Notes under the pieces: generated by a model | Told to the model about the DNA's origin: nothing | The model's input: only the letters and a program-made list of their open reading frames with translations | Database searches by the model: none | NCBI GenBank assembly: GCA_902775985.1 | Contig: CACYOR010000001.1 | Location: forward strand, 1-64,000 | DNA from: Oscillospiraceae bacterium | GTDB lineage: Bacteria > Bacillota > Clostridia > Oscillospirales > Oscillospiraceae | Reading direction: 5' to 3' | Length of the DNA: 64,000 nt | In this document: piece after piece, positions 46,561-53,291 of the stretch | Layout: the number at the start of each line of letters is the position of its first letter | How positions within the stretch are numbered: the stretch's first letter is position 1 | Program-made: the position numbers and the translations under genes

Positions 46561-47772
46561 ATGGGTGCTGTAAAGACAGCCTGGTATCGCAGTTTTCAGG
46601 CCGTATTCAATATAGGGGCGCGATGCCTCAACTGGCGCAAGCCGATCCCGTTTTCCGGCGTGGGAAGCATACAGAAAATCCCAGAACTTCTGAAAAAGGA
46701 AATGGTGAACAAGGTTATGGTTGTCACAGGGCCGACCGTGGGCAAGCGCCTGGCTCCGAAGATCCTGACGGAGTTGGACAGCGCGGGGATCGCTTACACC
46801 GTCTTTGCCGAGGTCGAGGCCAATCCCTCTGTCGATACGGTCAACCGGATCCAGAAGCTCTATCGGGAAAACGCCTGCGAGGGCTTTATCGCCATCGGCG
46901 GAGGTTCTCCCATGGACGCCGCCAAGGCCGCGGCGGCCCGCGTTGTTCGACCGAATACCGCGCTGAATAAAATGGCGGGTCTCCTTCGGGTCGGAAAGGC
47001 GATTCCGCCCTATATCGCCGTCCCGACGACGGCCGGTACCGGCTCGGAGACCACCATTGCCGCGGTCATCACCGATACGGAGACCCACCACAAATATGCC
47101 CTGATGGATCTGCACCTGGTGCCGAAGTATGCGATCCTCGATCCGGAGATGACGCGGGAACTGCCACCGAAAATCACCGCTGCCACCGGCATGGACGCGC
47201 TGACGCATGCGGTGGAAGCCTATGTCTGCTGGACCTATAACACAAAGGAGAGCATCCGGCTTGCAGAAGAGGCGGTTTGCGCGGTCTTTCAATACCTGGA
47301 GCGCGCCTACCGGGACGGAAACGATATGGAGGCCCGAACCCAGATGCTGATTGCCGCCTATAAAGCGGGTTTCGCCTTTACCCGGGCGGGCGTCGGCAAT
47401 GTCCATGCCATCGCACATACGCTGGGCGGCCTGTATAATACGCCCCACGGTCTGGCGAACGCTGTGATCCTGCCCATTGTTTTGGAAGATTACGGCGCGG
47501 CCGTGGAGAAAAAGCTGGGGCACCTGGCGGAACTCACCGGTGTGAGCGTCTCCGGAAGCAGCGCGGAAAAGGCGAAGGCCTTTATTGATGAGATCCGCGC
47601 TATGAACAGACGCATGGAGATTCCCACCGGCTTTGCATTTATCCGGGAACAGGACATCCCGCAGATGATTGAATGGGCGCTGGCGGAGGCAAACCCCGTT
47701 TACCCGGTGCCGGTTGTCTACGATGAAAAACGCTGCGAGAAGGTCATCCGGCGTATTATGGCTGAGGCCTGA
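46561..47772 (+). CDS. Iron-containing alcohol dehydrogenase
   Basis: 403 residues from ATG 46561, which has GGAGAG upstream; an in-frame TTG at 46540 lacks support. NAD(P)-binding GGGSPMDAAKAAAAR near 113-127, PTTAGTGSETT, and the iron ligands Asp212, His216, His282 and His296 (GMDALTHAVEAY, HAIAHTLGGLYNTPHG) are all present. It is a paralogue of the FucO gene at 20.7 kb, but of another subgroup. Lying 60 bases after mogA beside an aldehyde oxidoreductase locus, it could supply the aldehyde from an alcohol or reduce it back. Substrate is not evident. Confidence 0.9.
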   Translation: MGAVKTAWYRSFQAVFNIGARCLNWRKPIPFSGVGSIQKIPELLKKEMVNKVMVVTGPTVGKRLAPKILTELDSAGIAYTVFAEVEANPSVDTVNRIQKLYRENACEGFIAIGGGSPMDAAKAAAARVVRPNTALNKMAGLLRVGKAIPPYIAVPTTAGTGSETTIAAVITDTETHHKYALMDLHLVPKYAILDPEMTRELPPKITAATGMDALTHAVEAYVCWTYNTKESIRLAEEAVCAVFQYLERAYRDGNDMEARTQMLIAAYKAGFAFTRAGVGNVHAIAHTLGGLYNTPHGLANAVILPIVLEDYGAAVEKKLGHLAELTGVSVSGSSAEKAKAFIDEIRAMNRRMEIPTGFAFIREQDIPQMIEWALAEANPVYPVPVVYDEKRCEKVIRRIMAEA

Positions 47773-47809
47773 GAAATCATCTTATCCTTCATGACAGAGA
47801 GGCGATGCT

Positions 47810-48649
47810 GTGAACATTCACGTCCTCCATTGCGGCTATATCCAGGTCTCCGAGACGGTACCGTTTGGCAACCGCATCGATTTGAAAAACACTGCGCGGC
47901 AGCTTTCTGCCCCGGAGAAAGCACGGGTGCTGCTGCCGGTCTGCTGCTACCTGATCGAGCATCCTAAGGGACTCATTCTGGTGGATACCGGCTGGTGCCG
48001 TGAAATCAGCCCGGAGGGCGTGTACGACGCCAAAGCGGTTGCCAGGGTGCTGCCTCCCCATCTGGCCGCGCTTTTTCACCCGTATCTGCCGGCAGGACAG
48101 GCGATCGATGAACAGCTTGCCGCGCGCGGGATCCAGCCGGAAGATTTCGCCTATGTGCTGCTGACCCATTTGGATGCCGATCATGTGGCGGGTTTGAAAC
48201 GGGTCAATCGCGCTGCCCATATCCTCCTGCCGGAGGATGAATACTTCTGGTCCTGCCGCACCGTCTACAAAGCCAGGCAGCCGAAAAGCCTTTGGCTGGA
48301 TCAGCCGATCGAGCGGCGGTATTATCGGGGTTCACCCCTGGGCCCCATGCGCTGGGCCATCGATCTGTTCGGTGACGAGAGCATCCAGCTTGTCAATCTC
48401 CCGGGGCATACGGATGGGCAGGCGGCGGTTCTGGTGCAGGACGGCGCGGGATTTGTCCTGCTGGCGGCGGATGCGGCGTTCTCACCCCGCAACTGGCAGG
48501 AGAGAATCACGCCGGGCTTTGGGTTTAACCGGGAACTGCAGTTGAAATCCCTGGATTGGATTCGGACCATGGCGGAGAAGCCCAACTGCCGGGCAGTGCT
48601 CTGCAGCCACGATCCTGCTGTGCCGGAGGGGATGATCCTGTGCGAATGA
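47810..48649 (+). CDS. Metallo-beta-lactamase fold hydrolase (AHL-lactonase-like family)
   Basis: 279 residues from GTG 47810. The MBL zinc motif reads LTHLDADHVAG, in which the middle His of the usual HxHxDH is Asp, a variant I recall as common in clostridial lactonase-like proteins. Further ligands come from VNLPGHTDGQAAV and LLAADAAF, and CSHDPAVPEG near the end. The canonical annotation would be N-acyl homoserine lactonase family, but the altered motif and clostridial context give little reason to assume quorum quenching. It follows the alcohol dehydrogenase by 37 bases and overlaps the next gene. Confidence 0.85.
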   Translation: MNIHVLHCGYIQVSETVPFGNRIDLKNTARQLSAPEKARVLLPVCCYLIEHPKGLILVDTGWCREISPEGVYDAKAVARVLPPHLAALFHPYLPAGQAIDEQLAARGIQPEDFAYVLLTHLDADHVAGLKRVNRAAHILLPEDEYFWSCRTVYKARQPKSLWLDQPIERRYYRGSPLGPMRWAIDLFGDESIQLVNLPGHTDGQAAVLVQDGAGFVLLAADAAFSPRNWQERITPGFGFNRELQLKSLDWIRTMAEKPNCRAVLCSHDPAVPEGMILCE

Positions 48650-49263
48650 TGCAGACTGAGAATGCGGCGGAGGCTGTTCTTTTTACGAATGCGTCGGACT
48701 TATTGGATGCGGTAGAGCGAGCTCTTACCGAGCGCGGACATCTGCTGCTGGCGATCGACGGACGCTGCGGCTGCGGGAAAAGCAGCCTGGCGGCCCTGCT
48801 GGCGCGGGAATTGGACGGGAACGTTTTTCACACGGACGATTTCTATCTGCCTTTTTCCCGCCGAGCGGACGATTGGCGGACACATCCGGCCGGGAACATG
48901 AACCTGACGCGCCTGCGGGAGGAAGTGCTGACGCCGCTGCAGGCGGAAGAAACCGTGTATTATCGGGCCTATGATTGCCCGAGGGATTGCTTTATACCTA
49001 GCAGAGAAATCCCGTTTAAGGCGCTTTCTGTCGTGGAGGGAAGCTATTCCCAGCATCCTTTGCTGGCAGATGCCTACGACCGCAGAATCTTTGTCACGGC
49101 GGAAAAAACGGTACAGCTACAGCGCCTGCGTGAACGAGAGGGCGCGCATGCCGCTTCCTTTGAGAAACTCTGGATCCCCATGGAGGAGCACTATTTCAAG
49201 GCCTTCGCGATCGAACAGAAAGCCGATTGGCTCCTCCGGACGGATTCACCGGAATGGAATTGA
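48640..49263 (+). CDS. Uridine kinase-like P-loop nucleoside kinase
   Basis: 207 residues from GTG 48640, chosen because GGAGGGG lies 8 bases upstream; ATG 48646 is a good alternative. The Walker A motif is IDGRCGCGKSSLAALL, followed by VFHTDDFYLPFSRR (the substrate Asp of uridine and phosphoribulokinase-like enzymes) and ALSVVEGSYSQHPLLADAYD with the Walker-B-like VVEGSY. The C-terminal half includes the lid helix QLQRLREREG. Members phosphorylate nucleosides or small alcohols; the substrate is unknown. It overlaps the MBL gene by 10 bases and ends the transcript at a strong terminator. Confidence 0.82.
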   Translation: MRMMQTENAAEAVLFTNASDLLDAVERALTERGHLLLAIDGRCGCGKSSLAALLARELDGNVFHTDDFYLPFSRRADDWRTHPAGNMNLTRLREEVLTPLQAEETVYYRAYDCPRDCFIPSREIPFKALSVVEGSYSQHPLLADAYDRRIFVTAEKTVQLQRLREREGAHAASFEKLWIPMEEHYFKAFAIEQKADWLLRTDSPEWN

Positions 49264-49272
49264 ATACCATAA

Positions 49273-49307
49273 AAAAGGAACATCCCCGCGATTGGGATGT
49301 TCCTTTT
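49273..49307. terminator. Bidirectional terminator between convergent genes
   Basis: A 14-bp stem (49273-49286 with 49294-49307) has an A-run on the left and a T-run on the right. It serves the kinase gene and the leftward CapA gene. Confidence 0.92.
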
Positions 49308-49322
49308 CGTATCGAATCGTTA

Positions 49323-50528
49323 TCAGCCCCAGGAGGCGTACCAGTTGGAATAATCCGCGCCTTGGCTGGTGGCTTTGTAGGTGCCGTCCAGCTTGCTGAG
49401 GACACGATTGTAGGCCTCAGAGCCTTCGGTATAGGGGGTAGGGACATAGTCGTTGTAATTGTCGCCGGAATAGCCTTCGTTCACCGGGCGGCTGCTGACG
49501 CAGCAGGGGACGACATTCAAACCGTCATGGGAAATGCTGCCGTCCAGATCCCGCTTTACCTTGACCTGGACGATGGCTGTGTCTTTGTCCGATGGGGCGG
49601 TATTGCCGCCGAAGGACCAGTTGCCCATACTGTAGAGGATGATGCCGTCGTTATAGACCTCGATGGGCTGCAGGCAGTGGGTATGCGTGCCATAGACCAG
49701 GTTTGCCCCGGCGTCAATGCAGGCGTGGCCGAGATCGATCTGGTTGGCGTTGGGCTCATAATAGAGCTCCTGTCCCCAGTGAAACGCGCAGATCACATAC
49801 TCTGCGCCCTGTTCCCGCAGACTCCGGATGGCCGCGGCGGCCTTGTCCTTGCTGGGGTGGTAGTCGTTATAAGCGGTATAGATCCCGATGGTGAGTCCGC
49901 TGGGCGTGGTATAGAGATTGGAATCGTCCTCTTTGCCGTAGGGGATGCCGTAGGCTTCCAGCGCGGCCCAGGAATCGTTCAGGCCTTCCTGCCCGAAGTC
50001 GAGCATGTGGTTGTTGGCGGTGGTGACAAAATCGACGCCGCCCTCGGTGAGAATCTGCGCATAGGCGCTGGGGGAACGGAAGCTGAACTGCTGCGCGGAA
50101 TAGAGGTTTTTGTCGGTCAGGGTACATTCCAGATTCGATATTGTGAAATCATCGTTCTTAAAATACTCTGCCGTGTTGGAGAAGGGATAGCGGTAATCGC
50201 CGTTCATCCGCGCGGCATAGCCGACCGGACTCTCCCGGAACTGGGGAGCGGAGGCCAGAGTCTGGTCACCAATGACGGAAATGGTGAAGAGCTGCGGTGT
50301 GGGCTCCGGCGTCGGGGTGGGCGTGGGTTCCGGTGTCGGCTCCGGCGTGGGCGCCATGGTCGGCGTCACAGCGACGGGAATCGGCTCCATCGCAACGACC
50401 TGGGAAATGGGCGTGGGTTGCAGATCATAGGCTGACCAGTCCGTGGGCGGAACCAGAATGCGCAGCCCGATCATGCCGACAAGCGCCAGAAGAAGCAGAA
50501 TAAACACAACAAGCTTAGCTGTTTTCAT
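49323..50528 (-). CDS. CapA-family (poly-gamma-glutamate/capsule type) exported protein
   Basis: 401 residues. The N-terminal hydrophobic segment (about 5-26) is a signal anchor, followed by a Thr/Pro/Glu repeat linker at about 58-78 (PTPEPTPEPTPTPTPEPT). The PGA_cap phosphoesterase-like domain carries SVIGDQTLAS, FTISNLECTLTD, VTTANNHMLDFGQEGL, VICAFHWGQELYYEP, NLVYGTHTHCLQPIE and ILYSMGNWSFGG, the conserved metal-binding set. CapA proteins are needed for poly-gamma-glutamate export in Bacillus; the many clostridial homologues are uncharacterised. It is monocistronic with a good promoter. The linker places the domain away from the membrane. Confidence 0.92.
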   Translation of the reverse strand: MKTAKLVVFILLLLALVGMIGLRILVPPTDWSAYDLQPTPISQVVAMEPIPVAVTPTMAPTPEPTPEPTPTPTPEPTPQLFTISVIGDQTLASAPQFRESPVGYAARMNGDYRYPFSNTAEYFKNDDFTISNLECTLTDKNLYSAQQFSFRSPSAYAQILTEGGVDFVTTANNHMLDFGQEGLNDSWAALEAYGIPYGKEDDSNLYTTPSGLTIGIYTAYNDYHPSKDKAAAAIRSLREQGAEYVICAFHWGQELYYEPNANQIDLGHACIDAGANLVYGTHTHCLQPIEVYNDGIILYSMGNWSFGGNTAPSDKDTAIVQVKVKRDLDGSISHDGLNVVPCCVSSRPVNEGYSGDNYNDYVPTPYTEGSEAYNRVLSKLDGTYKATSQGADYSNWYASWG

Positions 50529-50566
50529 ATAGGGAATACCTCAGTTTAAAGGCTTTAAACTCTTTT

Positions 50567-50595
50567 ATTATAGTTAAGATTCGACAGGAAAGCAA
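50567..50595 (-). promoter_or_regulatory. Promoter of the CapA-family gene
   Basis: Leftward TTGCTT (50590-50595), a 17-base spacer and consensus TATAAT (50567-50572). An AGTTTAAAGCCTTTAAACT inverted repeat lies in the leader before the start at 50528. Confidence 0.75.
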
Positions 50596-50611
50596 GCCCC
50601 GGAAACGGGAA

Positions 50612-50670
50612 TTCAGAAAAAAAGAGAAAAAGAGGGCGCCTGCTCCGCAAAAAACGCGGGGAGCAGGCGC
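50612..50670 (-). terminator. Terminator of the acyl ligase/ACP/thioesterase operon
   Basis: A 13-bp GC-rich stem (50636-50648 with 50656-50670, one bulge) is followed on the minus strand by CTCTTTTTCTCTTTTTTT. Confidence 0.88.
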
Positions 50671-50674
50671 TCAA

Positions 50675-51388
50675 TCATTCTTCATATTTCATCCTCATAC
50701 GGAAGCAAGGCTTTTCCAAGGCACCCTCCAGATAGCACTCTTCGTCCTGCGCACCCCAGCGCAGGCTGAGCACATCCCCGAGGCAGACCTCGCTGGTGTA
50801 CTCGGTGCCGATGCTCTTCAGCCGTTTTCCCTCGGCCGCGGCCGGAATACAGTCCTCCATCAGGTCAAAGTAGCGGGTGTTGTTCATATGCCCGTTCAGG
50901 TCCACATAGCTGAAAGGAACGGTAAAGGCTTTCTCTTCCGTACAGGGGAGTCTGGGCGGCGCGGAGGGAAGCGGCAGCTCCTCCCCGGTGACGAGGCCGT
51001 TTATCACGACGCCGTAGCGATCGGGAAAGATCATACGGCGGGTCTTCTCATCCACCAGCATCCAGAGCGCGTTGGCCTTTACCAGCGGATGGCCGGCCGC
51101 GTCATTGAGCTGATAGTAGCGGGGAAAGAACACATGCATGGTCTCGCCCGGCCAGGAACGGAGCGTTATGGTCTCATCGTACTCCGGCATGCGCAGGATC
51201 TCCGCCTGCTGCATCGTCACGACCCAGAGAAGTCCTTTATCCAGTGTCTTTTCCCGGCCCATGCCCAATTCCTCGGTATGGGTGATGGCGGCCTCCTGCA
51301 GCAGCTCAAACAGACGGGAGAGGCGCAGACGCCGGTACATGTCCACATCCTTGCTGCGCAGGAGAAACTGTCGTTCGTAAAAGCTCAT
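50675..51388 (-). CDS. Acyl-ACP thioesterase (FatA/TesA-plant type)
   Basis: 237 residues, a double hot-dog protein. The N-terminal repeat has FLLRSKDVDMYRRLRLSRLF and LGMGREKTLDKGLLWVV, with RSWPGETMHVFFPRYYQL. The second repeat has the catalytic-type motif VDLNGHMNNTRYFDLMEDC, matching the Asn/His of bacterial and plant acyl-ACP thioesterases. The enzyme releases free fatty acids from acyl-ACP in the cytoplasm. Its ATG overlaps the stop of the acyl carrier protein gene (ATGA), and a terminator lies just downstream. It probably acts on acyl groups carried by that dedicated carrier. Confidence 0.92.
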   Translation of the reverse strand: MSFYERQFLLRSKDVDMYRRLRLSRLFELLQEAAITHTEELGMGREKTLDKGLLWVVTMQQAEILRMPEYDETITLRSWPGETMHVFFPRYYQLNDAAGHPLVKANALWMLVDEKTRRMIFPDRYGVVINGLVTGEELPLPSAPPRLPCTEEKAFTVPFSYVDLNGHMNNTRYFDLMEDCIPAAAEGKRLKSIGTEYTSEVCLGDVLSLRWGAQDEECYLEGALEKPCFRMRMKYEE

Positions 51389-51636
51389 GTCTTCGGCAGA
51401 CGCTTCTCAATGGCGTCGACCACATCACCCAGGGTCAGCAGCTTCTGCCACTGGCGTTCGGGGATCTTCACGTTGAAGAGAGCTTCCAGTTTGCAGATGA
51501 CAAGCACAAATCCCATGGAGTCGATAGCGGTGTCGGTGTTGATGACGGTGTCCTCATTGAGCTCCATCCCCTGCATATCGGGGAAGCAGTCAAAGATGAT
51601 TTCCCTGGTCTGGTCGATGATTTCCTGTCTGGTCAT
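51385..51636 (-). CDS. Acyl carrier protein (dedicated, operon-encoded)
   Basis: 83 residues, with the four-helix ACP pattern and phosphopantetheine Ser40 in TAIDSMGFVLVICKLE; the usual DSL is DSM here. It differs from housekeeping AcpP proteins, which have DSLD and a more acidic helix II, so it is likely a specialised carrier. GAGAGG precedes the start. It sits 7 bases after the acyl ligase gene and overlaps the thioesterase gene, so the three proteins should be made together. Confidence 0.88.
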   Translation of the reverse strand: MTRQEIIDQTREIIFDCFPDMQGMELNEDTVINTDTAIDSMGFVLVICKLEALFNVKIPERQWQKLLTLGDVVDAIEKRLPKT

Positions 51637-51643
51637 GGCTGTG

Positions 51644-52990
51644 TTACCTCTCCATTTTCTGCTGGAGTTCCCAGCGTTTGATTTTTCCCGTCGCCGTACG
51701 GGGCAGTGGTTCCTGAATGAATTGTATGCCGCTGAGCTGTTGTCCGCGGGGACGCTCCGCCATCACGGGCCGGAGCTTGGTCATGAGCTCGCCCTCTTCG
51801 CCGTCGCCGCTGTATACAAGCAGGGGACGGCCATCTTGTAAGACAATGGCCAATTCCGTATGGCCAAAAGCCTGGGAAATGGCGGCCTCATATTCGGGCA
51901 GATAGAGCTTGGTGCCGTCGGGCAGAACCAGCATGTCCTTTTTGCGGCCTGTGATGTGCAGGCGATGCTCCTCGTCGAAACGGCCCAGATCCCCGGTGTG
52001 AAAAACGCCGTCGATCAAAACTGCAGCGGTATCCTCCGGCCGCTTGTAGTAGCCCTGCATCATGCAGGTGGGGGCATCGATGAGGATCTCCCCATCCTCG
52101 GCCAGGGTGATGGTATCGTCCGGGCAGACCTCCATGGCATAGGGATCGCCGCTGACGCTGATGGCCACGCCGGAGCTGGTCTCGGTGAGGCCGTAGCCGA
52201 AGCTCACCCGCAGCCCGGCCGCTGAAGCGGCGGCAAGCAGGGGAGCAGGACAATCACCCGCACCGACCAGAACCAGCTTGAGCTCGGGATTCAGCAGCCG
52301 GTTCTTGAGCAGAAAGCCGAGCAGCAGCGGAACCAGAGAGACAGCCGTGGGCTTAAAGAAAGCGCAGTCGTCCACATAATGACGGGCGCCGCGGCCCAGC
52401 GCCACACAGGCGCCGCAGCTGAGCCCCCAGAGCAGACCGCACACAAAGCCAAACACATGGCCCAGCGGCAGCATACATAAGAGCCGATCCTCCGGCGAAA
52501 GGGACAGCTTGGCACCCCCATTGTAGGCGCTAGCACATAGGCTCTGCTCCGTCAGCACGACGGCCTTGGCCCGGTCGGTGGTGCCGGAGGTGAAGAAGAG
52601 AAGCTTCCCTTTACCATCCTTTACACCTTTGGTCATGAGCGGTGTAAACTCAGCCTCCAGCTCCTCATCACCCCAGAGACAGTCCATGTCGGTGTAGACG
52701 ATGAGCTGCTGCAAAAGGGAGTCCGGCACGGTGGGATCAAGCATGACCACCTGATAGCCGGCCTTCACAGCGGCAAAAATCGTCAGCACGCAGTCCCGGC
52801 TGCCGTCGGCCAGAATGCCGATGCAGCTTTTGCCTTTTTGGCGCAGCTCCTCCGCGCGGGTGTCAAGCTGCTGCTTGAGCTGTGCAAAGCTCCAGATCTT
52901 CTCACCCGAATCCTCAAAGCACAGGGCAGGAGACTCAGGTGTGACGGCGGCCCAATGGGAGAGCATATGGTCAAAACTTGAAAAACGCAT
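51644..52990 (-). CDS. Acyl-AMP ligase (acyl-ACP or acyl-CoA synthetase)
   Basis: 448 residues from ATG 52990 (GGGGGT 6 bases upstream; an upstream ATG at 53023 is weaker). ANL-superfamily motifs in order are the ATP loop LLFFTSGTTDRAKAVVLTEQ, LPLGHVFGFVCGLLWGL, VSFGYGLTETSSGVAISVSG, FHTGDLGRFDEEHRLHITGR, and the catalytic Lys in PRTATGKIKRWELQ. At 448 residues it is short for a fatty acyl-CoA synthetase (about 500-560). Co-transcription with an acyl carrier protein suggests the product is acyl-ACP. The substrate could be an exogenous fatty acid or an aryl acid. Confidence 0.88.
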   Translation of the reverse strand: MRFSSFDHMLSHWAAVTPESPALCFEDSGEKIWSFAQLKQQLDTRAEELRQKGKSCIGILADGSRDCVLTIFAAVKAGYQVVMLDPTVPDSLLQQLIVYTDMDCLWGDEELEAEFTPLMTKGVKDGKGKLLFFTSGTTDRAKAVVLTEQSLCASAYNGGAKLSLSPEDRLLCMLPLGHVFGFVCGLLWGLSCGACVALGRGARHYVDDCAFFKPTAVSLVPLLLGFLLKNRLLNPELKLVLVGAGDCPAPLLAAASAAGLRVSFGYGLTETSSGVAISVSGDPYAMEVCPDDTITLAEDGEILIDAPTCMMQGYYKRPEDTAAVLIDGVFHTGDLGRFDEEHRLHITGRKKDMLVLPDGTKLYLPEYEAAISQAFGHTELAIVLQDGRPLLVYSGDGEEGELMTKLRPVMAERPRGQQLSGIQFIQEPLPRTATGKIKRWELQQKMER

Positions 52991-53054
52991 GATCATACCC
53001 CCGCTTGATTCTATTGTTTTCAATATAGCATACTTCCCGGCGTTTGGAAAGTGG

Positions 53055-53060
53055 TATACT
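53055..53060 (+). promoter_or_regulatory. Extended -10 promoter of a short transcript
   Basis: TGG followed by TATACT (53055-53060). No good -35 hexamer is present. Transcription from about 53067 would end at the strong terminator 53146-53178, giving an RNA near 110 bases. Confidence 0.4.
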
Positions 53061-53077
53061 GATTTTGTTTGCGTGAA

Positions 53078-53143
53078 ATGTCAGGTTTTGGTCTGCTGGA
53101 GATCACGGAGGATAACCTTTATATGGTAAAACTGAATGGCTAA
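53078..53143 (+). CDS. Possible 21-residue small protein or leader peptide
   Basis: ATG 53078 to TAA 53141-53143 encodes MSGFGLLEITEDNLYMVKLN plus G. It lies between an extended -10 promoter and a 12-bp hairpin terminator that begins 3 bases after the stop codon. No Shine-Dalgarno precedes the ATG, though an internal ATG (MVKLNG) has GGAGG 11 bases upstream. The same stretch could equally be a non-coding RNA. It precedes the promoter of the flavoprotein operon by about 50 bases. Confidence 0.3.
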   Translation: MSGFGLLEITEDNLYMVKLNG

Positions 53144-53145
53144 GC

Positions 53146-53178
53146 GTGAGCGGTCGAAAAATCGACCGCTCACTTTTG
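53146..53178 (+). terminator. Strong terminator upstream of the flavoprotein operon
   Basis: A 12-bp perfect stem (53146-53157 with 53162-53173) is followed by TTTTGT. No conventional gene ends here on the plus strand, which points to a small transcript from 53067. Confidence 0.88.
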
Positions 53179-53186
53179 TAAAAAAA

Positions 53187-53239
53187 TTGACAGATTTCCG
53201 AAATAGTATAGTGCATTTCCAAATTCATTGTTGTATAAT
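53187..53239 (+). promoter_or_regulatory. Promoter region of the flavoprotein operon
   Basis: Consensus TATAAT at 53234-53239 has only a weak -35 box. A separate consensus TTGACA (53187-53192) is 14 bases from TATAGT (53207-53212), a short spacing. Either could start the operon. Confidence 0.5.
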
Positions 53240-53276
53240 TAACGTAGCGTTTTCTGGATCATTTCCAATTACATTA
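53214..53276 (+). repeat. Direct repeats flanking the -10 box, candidate operators
   Basis: CATTTCCAAATTCATTG (53214-53230) and CATTTCCAATTACATTA (53260-53276) lie 46 bases apart and bracket TATAAT 53234-53239. The spacing and position suit a regulator binding two sites. Confidence 0.5.
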
Positions 53277-53291
53277 TTTGGAGGTATCACC

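Noticed and set aside
47810..48649. Quorum quenching by the lactonase-like MBL protein.
   Set aside because: The zinc motif has Asp in place of the middle His and the context is metabolic; the family is broad.
50297..50345. Repeat-rich stretch in the CapA-family gene as a possible variable tandem repeat.
   Set aside because: It is an ordinary Pro/Thr/Glu linker with irregular codons.
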